From: Siphonodentalium dalli | Lineage: Eukaryota; Mollusca; Scaphopoda; Gadilida; Siphonodentaliidae | Length of the DNA stretch: 64,000 nucleotides | Direction of reading: 5' to 3' | Assembly (NCBI GenBank): GCA_032622095.1 | Contig: CP136061.1 | Location: 21,948,991-22,012,990, forward strand | In this document: positions 50,801 to 62,800 of the stretch, one piece after another | How the letters are laid out: every line of letters begins with the position of its first letter | How positions within the stretch are numbered: the stretch's first letter is position 1 | The notes under the pieces: model-generated | Told to the model about the DNA's origin: nothing | Seen by the model: only the letters and a program-made list of their open reading frames with translations | The model's database searches: none | Program-made: the position numbers and the translations under genes

Positions 50801-53800
50801 ATTATGTGGGCTTTATTAACAGAAAATAGATGTATATTGTTAGAGGTGATATACTCAAAACTGACTGTCTTGCTATCACCCCTGAATGTGGTGACTGGTG
50901 ATTATTAGTTGTTGACAGGTGAATTAATTGGACTGTTATTTTGGGTTACGTTCATTGTGTGCAGACTTTATTTTTTAATAGGCATTGTTAGGATGATGCT
51001 ACAAATGGTGGTTCATATGTATAGGCACCTACAGTAATGCCATAAGTAATCGACCCCTTAACCAGAGCAGCAGAATTATGGGTAACTTTTCAGGATTTAG
51101 TCGGAAATATGGCTTGTTGGCATTCATCGGAAAGCTCTCAGTGAGAGCTTTCCGATGAATGGCAACAAGCCATATTTCCAACTAAATCCTGAAAAGTTAC
51201 CCATAATTCTGCTCTGGTTAAGTTGTCGTTTACTTAGGGCATTACTGTACTTTGTTTTCACTGCCAGAAACTGAAATAGTGGACAAGGTAAAGTATATTG
51301 AGTGGAATTTTCAAGAGGTCAGTGTACGTGTTTTGTCATAGTCAAATATATTGAGCGGAATTTTTGTATAAATTTGGTGTAAACATATATTATTTATTTC
51401 CAATCCTGATAGCGTACATGTAAGTAAATAACATCAGTTCAAATAAATATAAATAGTACATGTATGCATAAACAGATTTATTTGAAATGGGATTAAACAA
51501 CAAGCCCATAGGCTTAAATTATGTATGTTCCCATTGTGTTGCCCACCCCCTCACTAAGTCAAGAGGGGTAGATCGGACAGGAAGGAGTGGAAATATTCAA
51601 CAATATTGTAGAGAGATACATGAATTGCTAGTGTCGAGAGAGGTGGAGGGTGATAAAGAGAGATAGCGGAGAAAAGAGGTGAAACAAACTGAGTTGATGT
51701 AATTATGCACAATATTCATGCACCAGACACTATGGGAGGGGGGATCTGCCTTAAACAAGCCTTGAAATAGCGTGTCTGTCATTTGCAGAATGCGGGATAG
51801 CATCACTAAATTCACCCTCTGGGGACCTCATTCTGCAAATGACAGACACGCTATTTCAAGGCTTGGCCTTAAATGTATAAACATTTCATGAATAAGTGAG
51901 TCTATAAATTTAAAGCTTTTTATACGCCCATTTAAAAAAAACAGGACGTAATATGTTATTGGTCCATCCGGCAGGGAGGGGGGGTGATGCTTCCTTCCAT
52001 TCACTTTTTCTTTTCTGGATGATAACTAATTCTGAACTGAAGCGAATGAAATTTAGTATGTGGGTTTACTAGCACAAAATACAGGTCAAATTCAAATTTG
52101 GGTTTCGCCTGCCAATTTTCATCAGAGTTACGGCCCTTTTTGTTGGAATTTGCCCTCAATTTTTGTTTACGGATGATAAATTGAGTAAGTTTGAACTGAA
52201 TGGAATGAAATTTTAGTATGTGAGTTTACTAGCCTAAATTACAGGTTGGGTTCCAATTTGGTTTCTGTCTGCCAATTTTCACCAGAGTTGTGGTTATTTT
52301 TGAAGTTACCACGGGCATATTTTGCCCTGCCTTAGCGATGCTCTTGTTCAGCCAAGAATTAGTATTTTACTTCGCATTTTAAGATTTTAAGCCGAGAGGC
52401 AGGATCGGGGTGTTTTAAAGTAAACAGTATGTAATAAATTTAGGCTCCCAGCAGGGACAGGGGGGTATGGCTCCCAAACTGGCCAAATGTTTAACATTAG
52501 TTGGGAATTTCAGACCAAAATTTGCAGAATGAGGTCCACAGAAGGTGGGAATTCCGTGAAATTCACCCCCTGGGGACCTCAACTACTATAGGAGACCTAG
52601 GATCAGTATTGAAGTTCCCCAGTTGAATTTGGTGATGTTCACACAATAGGCACCTTATTCAATTTATCTTCTGCAAATTTGAGGATATAGAAACTGAACA
52701 GAAGGGAAAAAGTTACTGAAAACAATTTTAATTTCAGACTGTAGATACTTTAGAGAAGATGAGGCTTCCCAAGAGGGTGAATTTAGTGATGCTAGCCCGC
52801 TGTGCAGGATAGCCTCACTAAATTCAACATCTGTTGACCTCATTCTGCAAATGTCAGATACACTATATCCAGACAGATTTGTTGTTTTTAGACTAAAATT
52901 AAAATCATTTCCTGAAATATTGTTAATTTGAATTATCCCAAAACCTCACTCAACAAAAGAGACTTTCCGGCGATCTATATAGATTCTCATTTTATTTACC
53001 GAACTAAAGATGGTGGTATCTCTCGCCTGAATCTGTTGTAGCAACAAAAAACTAAATGTTTTGTTCCTAATAAACTCATGGAACTGGAACTGGAACTGAA
53101 AATGTTCATATGTTTAGAAAATCTGAACATTTCAAAACATTCCTATGGAGAGATAATACATTTTCGATCTAATAACTCATCTGGATTGGCTCACAACCAC
53201 ACCAATTCTTGTTTTTTGATATGCCCTTAGTACTAGATTCTATAAAGTTTTATATATGATTATAGTCTGTACGTGTGCGTGGATATGAAATACAAGCATC
53301 TATTCTATTATTTATACTGATACTTGTTTTAGGGGGTAGCAGGAAGACAGCCTGGTAGGCTAGGCTACCCCCAACAATATACTGCTTTACCTTATTATGT
53401 ATTACTGCCATTGTATAATTCATGTGTATTGTAAATAAATTATCCTATCCTATCCTATCCTAGTCGCGCACCAAAAGCGACAAAATGTGTGCCATAATGT
53501 CACACATTTGAAGCCATAATGTCACACATTTGAATGCTTTTGATGTGCTGAAAGCACCAAAATGTGTGCCATAATGTCACACATTTTGGCACTTGTGTCG
53601 GTTTTGGCACATGTCAAAACATGCGAAAATTTGCCATTACAAAGTGGCCCTAATAGTATTCCATACTTGAGATATATAAAAGCGACAAAATGTGTGCCAT
53701 AATGTCACACATTTTAACGCTTTTGATGTGCCGAAAGCACCAAAATGTGTGCCATAATGTCGCACATTTTGGCGCTTGTGTCGCTTTCGGCGCATGTCAA

Positions 53801-56800
53801 AACATGCGAAAACTCGCCATTACAAAGTGGCCCTAATAGTATTTCATACTTGAGATACCAGTTGGACAATTCAAACCCAGAGGGGTGCAAATGAAATTTC
53901 CAAAGACTTGAAAATTTCTGTGGGCGGGATACCCAGATTCAAGCCCTAGATTATTTATATCCGCGTACTAATGACAATGTCTCTTGCAATTTCAGATAGC
54001 GCCATACACATCCTGCTTAATAAATGGGTTATACTGGGCTGTAAACAGTCCACGTCTCATGACCATTCCAGATGCCAAAGTTCTGCTTCAACCGCATGTA
54101 GCTCCATGGTTGCCGCAGAAACCAGGGTGCCCCATTCTTCCACACAGACTGATTTCCATTTGTGATATATCTGCTGATCCCGGAGGCTCCATTGAATTTA
54201 TGAAGGAATGCACAACAATTGACCAGCCATTCTGTTTATATGATGCAGAGCAAAATATGAATACCGAAAGGTTCGCCAAACTTTTGATCTTATTTCAATT
54301 TTTTATTGATTAATGTATTATTGTTGTTTACAAGTCTCCAGTTCACAGACCTATGTGCTGTATCTATGCAAAGGCTCACAATTTCTGCACAAACTCAGTA
54401 ATTATGCCCCCTGTAATGAAGTTATGGTGGTATATAGGAACCAGCTTGTCCGTCCATGGATGCAACTTTATCCGAGCTTGTATTCCTACATTTTTTTTTA
54501 AAACTTGGCACAGATATTTAGTACCATGGGAACCTGCGCACCTGTGATTAGGAGCCCGATCCAACTTTTGCTAGTTGAGTTATCCATAGATAATAGAAAT
54601 TTTTTGTAACATGCATAATTTTGTCCGAGCTTTGTATTCCTTGTTAATTGGCTATCCTTGATGTAGCCAAATTGCACTGCAGGGGTATCCTTAGTTCAAT
54701 TGCGACGATTGTGTTTGGAACATTGTACAGCGATCTAGTCTATGAACTAATTGTCATGTGCGCGAGGGCGCTGATTTATTGGCTAAGGATTTGTATGAAA
54801 TTGTATCCCTTATCTACATCTGTATCCAATCTTCGTATTTATCATGTTGGCTTCAGTATTAATGTAATCACACAATTAACATTAAAGATGCATACTCCGA
54901 TTAAACAACCCTATTTCTATTTCGTTGGCTTCAGTGGTAAAAAATATTTGATCCAGTCGAGGAACCCATCCATCAAAGCTCAGAGTTATTAGATTTTGAT
55001 TTTTGAAATATGTTTATTTTTCACCAATGGAAATATTTGGCGGCCTGGGAAAAATCAGCTGACTTCTTACAAAAATAGTACAGGCACGCGCCGTTACTAG
55101 ATGTCATGCAAGGTCACTGCTCAATATACAATCAGCGCATTGGTGGCAATCGCAAATTATTCAGAATGAAAAGTATCGCCATCAACAAGAATACATTATG
55201 TTGTGATAGATGACAGGAGGGTACATGCATTATACTTATTTATGAATCGGTAATCATGTTTTATCCATACAAATATACATGTTATATGATACCATGCTGG
55301 TTACACATGGAAATACTATGTGTTTACATTGGTGACAACACTTGTTGGGGAATTCCAATTTGAATTAGGAATCACCATATATGGAAGTTGCAAACCACAC
55401 TCGCTCGTCGTACAAACCGCCAAGAAATAACATTATAATGGGACTTTTTCGGCAAATATGATATCGTGCTTGGTATCACTGTGAGTATTTATTGGTAATA
55501 CTCTAATTTGGATAACTAAATTGGCTTGTGGTGAAATTTCGTTGATTTAACTGGATGAGTCGGGGACCATTGTGTACCTTTATACTCTGTTCAGTTTGAA
55601 ATTACAGGCACAATTGGTTTTTGCAGGTCATTAATAATTTTATGCCTGTCAAATAAATTTTCACGAGTACCGTATATGCTATGTGTAATGAGTACCATAT
55701 ATGCTATGTGTTACCGGACATGAGTACTGTATATGCTATGTGTTACCAGACATGAGTGCCGTATATACTATGTGTTACCAGGCATGAGTACCATATATGC
55801 TGTTTTAACGGACATGAATATTGTATATGCTATGTGTTACCAGGCATGAGTACCATATATGCTATGTGTTACCGGACATGAGCACCGTATATGCTATGTG
55901 TTACCGGACATGAGTACCGTATATGCTATGTGTTACCAGACATCAGTACTGTATATGCTATGTGTTATGGGACAATTCAGGTATCTAATAAAATAAAATT
56001 ATTAGACATAACTTGAAATAAGATATATTTTGTCTAATTTGGTTCATACCACCTTCTCGCTAATGAACAACTATATATGTATATTTTTATGAGTGTGCCA
56101 GATATGACTTCTTATTAATTATAATGAGCCCCAGTAATTGGTAAACACCAACACAAATAGAACACTGAAAAAACTCAAGATTCACCAAGATTTGTTTCTG
56201 TAACCATTGGGTGCGTACTATGTACTATTCGAAAGTCGTTGCATTTTGTTTATTTGAAGAAAGAACTCAATTTTGTTTGCCACAAGCCTAATATCGACTA
56301 TGTTTAGATGCATTGAAAACACCATTATCTCTTGAAATGATTGTAGTTTTGCTGGTAACGGTGTACTGATCTGCTCCATTGATAACATGCCAGCTCAGAT
56401 TCCAAGGGAGGCAACTGATTTCTTTGGAGTGCTGCTGTTTCCATACATTGAACAGATGGTAAGAATTAGTTTCAAAACATGGCTCGTTTGAGAGGAGGAA
56501 TATTAAAAGGACATATTAAAAAAAAACCAAAATTATATATACTTAATTTGGTAAGAGGTATCTTAACCCTTTGAACCCGAGAGACCGGAATACCGGTCCA
56601 ATCCTTATATTCCTTAATCCTGGGAGACCGGAATACCGGTCCGGAAATCAGACGATATTTGACACAAAATTACAGCTCAATAAACGCACATATCAACTAG
56701 AGTTGTACTTCTACTTTGCACACACGTGTCACATGTTTACCAACGTGACTTTGATCAACAAACTGTCGACAGAGGGTTTGTTTCTTTGCGCATGCGCAGA

Positions 56801-59800
56801 GGCCTATTTCGAGAGAAAAATCCCCGCTTTTATCGTCGGAAAAGGGGAAGTATTTCGTTAGAAATTTCGCGATCAATGCCCAAATTAACTAGAATAGTGC
56901 TTCTATACTTTGCGCGAATGAGTCGCATGTTCATACCTCTGATTTTAGCAGCCAGGTGGTCTGTTTCTTCGCGCAAGCACACAGGTGCATTTTGAGAAAT
57001 GCCCTCTATTGTAGGCAAAGTGTAAGAATTTCGTTATAAATATATAGCGCGACCAAAGGAAGACGCAATATATCTATATACATGTACATGTATATTGAAC
57101 GTGGAATAGACTGTCTCGTTGAAATATATTGTGACATATTTCACCGCACACTTATTCAGTTAGCATAGTAGATTGCCGTATAGTTGAGCGTGTATACATG
57201 GACATGTATGTACGTCCCAATTAAGAGCTTTATGAGTTACGCCGTCAGAACACTATATAACGTCAGGTGCCTCGGGTTGGGGTCATTTAACGTTCAGGAC
57301 TTCAGGGTTCAAAGGGTTAAGACATACCTACATGGAAGAATTCCGAACAAATTTGTCGATATAGCTCTGAAAATAAATTATTTGTTTCTTATATTTGTCC
57401 CCCGAAAAATTTATATACGGGGGACTATAGAAACGGGCACCGTCCGTCCGTCACACTTTTGAGTACCTTCATGGTGTAATCAACTCCTCTTACAGTTTTC
57501 ATCCTAGAGATTTGAAACTTCAGAATATTGTTGTCCATATATTGAAGATGTGCAACATGTATATAGATGACGGACAAATTATTTTTTGACAGAGTTATTA
57601 ACCCTTTTCGACTTAAAAATTTCAACATTTTTTATACTTTCTGTATGAGGGTACCTTCATGGTGTAATCAACTCCTCCTACAGTTTTGATCGTAGATATT
57701 TGACATATTGGAGATGTGCAACATGTATATAGATGACGGAAATATTTATTTTTTTACGGAGTTATTAACTCTTTTTGACTTAGAAAAATTTCAACATTTT
57801 TTTTAATTTCTTCATCAAAGGGGCATCGACTTGCCATGTTGTCGGGGGACACTGTGGTCGGCTGACCTTTTTTTGTTTTATAAATTTGAGATTGTTTCGT
57901 TTGTGCCAGTTTGTTTGTAGACCATGGGCAGAAAATCTAGATCTGTAGTTGCTCTGAATCATTTACAGTACCACATAATTTTGATGATTGAAATGAAATG
58001 CAAAATATAACTTTTCGGGACATTCAGTTTCAGAATTCAGATGAATACAATAGCACCGTTTTTATACGTCGGGGCCTGTACATTGTGTTCAAAGTTGTAT
58101 TTTTAGTCGAGTTTTTTTCCAAAACTCGACTTATAGTTTGATGAGGGACGGTGGGCGGCGGACGGGCGGCGGGCGGGCGGGCGGGCGGCGTGTTTTGCTT
58201 ATAACTCAACCGTTTATTGACGGATTAAAAATTTGGTGTGTGAGTACATATCCATGCACGTAAGCTGCAGACAAAAAAATCGGGTTTGTCCGCACATTTA
58301 TTACAGAGTTATGGCCCTTTGAATTTTCAGCTCGTTAGCGCGATAACTTCAACAAACGTTATCCGATTTGATTGAAATTTGGTATATAGGTGTCTCCCAA
58401 GAATATCTCGGATGAGTTCGAAAACCGGCCTCGTCCGATAAAATTTGATAGAGTTATGGCCCTTAATTAGTCATTTTTCACGAATTTCAGCTCGTTAGCG
58501 CGATAACTTCAACAAACGTTATCCGATTTGATTGAAATTTGGTACATAGGTGTCTCCCAAGAATATCTGGGATGAGTTCGAAAACCGGCCTGGTCCGATA
58601 AAATTTGATAGAGTTATGGCCCTTAATTAGTCATTTTTCACGAATTTTCAGCTTGTTAGCGCGATAACTTCAACAAACGTTATCCGATTTGATTGAAATT
58701 TGGTTTATAGGTGTCTCCTAAGAATATCTCGGTCGAGTTCGAAAACCGGCCAGGTCCGATAAAATTTGATAGAGTTATGGCCCTTAATTAGTCATTTTTC
58801 GTGAATTTTTAGCTCGTTAGCGCGATAACTTCAACAAACGTCCTCCGATTTGTTTATAGGTGTCTCCCAAGAATACCTCGGATGAGTTAGAAAACCGGCC
58901 CGGTCCGATAAAATTTGATAGAGTTATGGTCCTTAAGTAGTCATTTTGTACGAATTTTGAGCTCGTTAGCGCGATAACTTCAACAAACGTCATCCGATTC
59001 AACTAAAATTTGGTATATAAGTGTCTTCCAATAATATCCTAGACGAGTTCGAAAACCAGCCTGGCCCAATAAAATTTGATAGAGTTATGGCCCTTAATTA
59101 GTCATTTTTCGTGAATTTTTAGCTCGTTAGCGCGATAACTTCAACAAACGTCCTCCGATTTGTTTAAAATTTGGAATAGACATACTTGCCAAGAATATTT
59201 CGGACGAATTCAAAAACCAGCCTGGCCCGATTAAATTTGATGGAGTTATGGCCCTTAATTAGTCATTTTTCGATTTTACCTATTAATTAGTCTACCGATA
59301 CTGATGCACACCAATTGGCGGTAGCCACCGGCGGTAAGCCACCGAAAACGAGACACAGCATCTCTGATGCCACCTCTTGTTTATGACTTGAATGGGTCTT
59401 TCTCAGACATATAATGCTTGTAGAAAGGTAATTCAGGTATTTATCAATCTATTTCGATACGGGGAAAAATTGAAAAGCAAATATTATTTGGTGTATTTTG
59501 GAGCACAAACTGCCATCTGGCATAAAAGCATACCATGTGAATATTTCTGACCAAACTTGATAATAGATAGCACTGAAAAACATTCTACCTTTCTTGTACC
59601 TAATTTGTCGTGCAATCTTCATGGAAAAATGACCAGGTGAATTAAATAATTAGGTATCCCGATGCATATAAAGTCTGTAGCTAAAGTATTTAACCTTTTT
59701 ATAGGTCTATTTTGATTCCCAAACAAGACAGGATTATGTGACAAAAGCAAGAATTATTAGGTACAGTAATGTCCTAAATAATTGACTCCTTAACCACAGG

Positions 59801-62800
59801 AGATTTATGGCTAATTTTTCAGGATTTAGTCGGAAATATGGCTTGTTGCCATTCATCGGAAATGGTGAAAAGTGAGAGCTTTCCGATGAATGGCAACAAG
59901 CCATATTTCCGACTAAATCCTGAAAAGTTATCCATAATTCTGCTGTGGTTAAGGAGTCGATTATTTAGGGTATTACTGTATAATCTGAGACTTCAAATTA
60001 CTGTCAGTGATCCAGCTAAATGCGCTTAGCCCTTTCATGATGGGAGCTGCGCTGGTGCAGCATTAGAGATCATGTGCCAGTGCATATGCGAGTCTTGGGA
60101 GCCTCCCATATATAAGAGAATGCACTGGCTTACAAGGTCAAGTTAAATAATGTTAGACCAATGTATCCTCTTATATATGCGAGGCTCCCTATTGGAGACT
60201 CGCATATATAAGAGAATGCATTGACACAGGGTTTTCGCAAAATTACAGGAAGCTTCAGTCAAGGAAGGGTTAACCTCTTCGCTGCTAAATAACGTTATGA
60301 CGTCGTGTGCTGGGCTGTTGACGTTATTGCCATTTTCCAATGGGAAACTATAACGGGAATACCACAAGAACTATAAAACTGACTCGGTTGAAAGGCTATT
60401 ATCGTTCACAATCGTTGAACATCATACACTGTTAGAAACTTGGAGATACAGTTATTCCGATGCACCAATCTCTGAGTTCCAGTTATGTTTAATGGCCTAC
60501 TTCTAGTGTGCTGAATTAGGTCCGTAGTACCTACGGACCATATAGCACACGGCATGCACTTTTACGTCCGTAATAGTTACGGACGTCATAGCAGCGAAGA
60601 GGTTAATTTCCTGTATGGCTAGAATTATGACTAGCGTCAAGATTCTTGTTATTTTCTGATATATTATGAATTTTCAGTTACTTTGTGATGCCAACGTTCC
60701 ATTCCAAGATCTGGAAGTTGATCCTGTAGTGAAAAATGTAAGTATATATTTAACTCTACTTAGATAAGATGTAATAACGCCACACAAAGTCATTTTCCAT
60801 TTTCTCAGACCCACGTTCATGGTCCCGGAAACTCGCATGTGCAACCTTACTGTTCGTGTTCAATCTGTCTGAGAAAGTTACAACATAATTGTGATACATC
60901 TTTATACAAAGACGCACGGAATTTAGATCGAACAGACCAGTTTACTAGTTCAGATTTCCTAGTCATTACTCTAACTGGTAACTATGTTCAAACATTTGTT
61001 AAACATGTGATGCATTTCGATTGTAATCTCAGTAAAAATGTGTCGGTCATACTTGACTGGGCGATTTTTTTATGAAATAAATCATATTAGTTAATAACAT
61101 CTTTTGGGGAAATAATGGCCACAGGCGACTGAAATTAAACCAGATATCCAATGCAGAGTTGGAATGCGTTGTTGTCGTGTGCCCCAGAAATAAAAAAATA
61201 GATAGATGGCCTGATAGACGGGGAAACTGACTTTGAATGGCCTAACTAGGGGATTAATGCTTATTTAGTAGCACTACGGGGCCAATAATGGTCCACTCCC
61301 ACTGTATTAAAGTTGAATCTTTCCTTTTATGTCAAATTTAATTAAATTGAAATTATTTGCTTTATTTTTTTTACGACAAAGTCTAAAGTTTGCAATCAAT
61401 GTAAACAACATAGATCAGTTTCTGAGATTGAATTATGCTGTGTTACTATTTCCCTTCCATATTTTCCTACACAGATGTCTCTTAAAGGGACACTTTATAT
61501 CCTTTCAAGGATAAACATGCCTATAGTAGTATGACTTTTCACCTTGGTGTAAACAATATTTATTTCAAAAAAATCAAACATTTGACATAAACATAATATA
61601 CATGTAGAATATATAGATTTATGAAGAGGATTGGACAACAAGCAAAATGCTTTTTTAAAGTCCTCTCCTCGTGGAATAAATGTTACCTCAAGTGACAAAA
61701 ATATCACTTGGGGTAAAGCAGACGGGATATATACTTTTGATTGATTGGAATATTATTTAGGATTGAGATACGGTATAACATTGTAATACGGAAGTTAAGG
61801 ATGAGAAAGGGAATGAAAGAGAATGAGAGAGAGAGGGGAGAGAGAGAGAGAGAGAGGTTTGACACAACATACATTCGATACAAAATAACACAAAAAACAT
61901 CCGTTCAGTGGGGAAATCACTTGCACGAATGCGTCACGACCACAGAGGAGAAAAAGCACTTTTCACCTTGGGATACCTTGAATATATATTCCAGGCGATC
62001 ATCACTGCCAATGGAAAACTTACACCAAACTTTGAGTACATTACTGATATGCGAAAAGCAAGGGAAGTGAGGTAGGTAATGTTATGCATTATCAAATTAT
62101 TTGGCAATTAAGATATCAAAAGCTCAAGGTCGGGAACCTATGTCATTTTTTTCAAAAATGGTGACAAGTTGTCACACATGGTAATTTCAACATTTGTTTT
62201 TTCCATATTTTTCAAAGATATCTACAATTCATCAGACCAATGAGCTACAGTAATGCTCTAATTAATCGACCTCTTAACCACAGCAGAATTATGGGTAACT
62301 TTTCAGGATTTAGTCGGAAATATGGCTTGTTGCCATTCATCGGAAAGCTCTCGCCGAGAGCTTTCTGATGAATGGCAACAAGCCATATTTCCAACTAAAT
62401 CCTGAAAAGTTACCCATAATTCTGCTGTGGTTAAAAAGTCGATTACTTAGAGCATTACTGTATTTAATATTATGTGATGAGCAAAGACAGGAATAGGATG
62501 AATCCTCACATAAACATGTTGAAACAGTCTCAAATAACATAAAGAATTTACTTAAGATCATTTATTGTGCTCTATTTGTCCATTACAAAGACATTTCGGA
62601 CAAATAATGTTGAACTTTTTAAAGAGGTGGAGATGACTTTCAAATTACCTGCCCGAAATAGCATGCATGCTAAAATTAGATTTCTAGATTTTCCCAGTGA
62701 CAGTGGGTTTGCTAAAATTAAGAGGCGGACAATCATGTTAGTGAATGTCAAACAACCAATCACAAGCGTGGATCAGGCTTAGATAGTCACGTGAGATAAA

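Larger units (their letters stand above)
42776..50815. mobile_element. 8-kb imperfect palindrome (giant foldback element)
   Basis: Ends AGGCCCACTTAATTTTCGAG and TGACTCAAAAATTATGTGGG, close to TTAA on both sides (42772-42775, 50816-50819). Inverse pairs occur in order all along: 42845-43170 with 50060-50390 (e.g. GAATTCATCTTTCAATCAAT / ATTGATTGAAAGATGAATTC), 43185-43400 with 49680-49850, 43490-43525 with 49505-49540, and 45295-45590 with 47650-47970 (e.g. GTTACTATTGTAACCACTGA / TCAGTGGTTACAATAGTAAC). The middle is a degenerate minisatellite. No transposase seen. It lies wholly within the AASS exon E-F intron; ends match the 422-bp MITE at 36864-37285. Confidence 0.75.
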
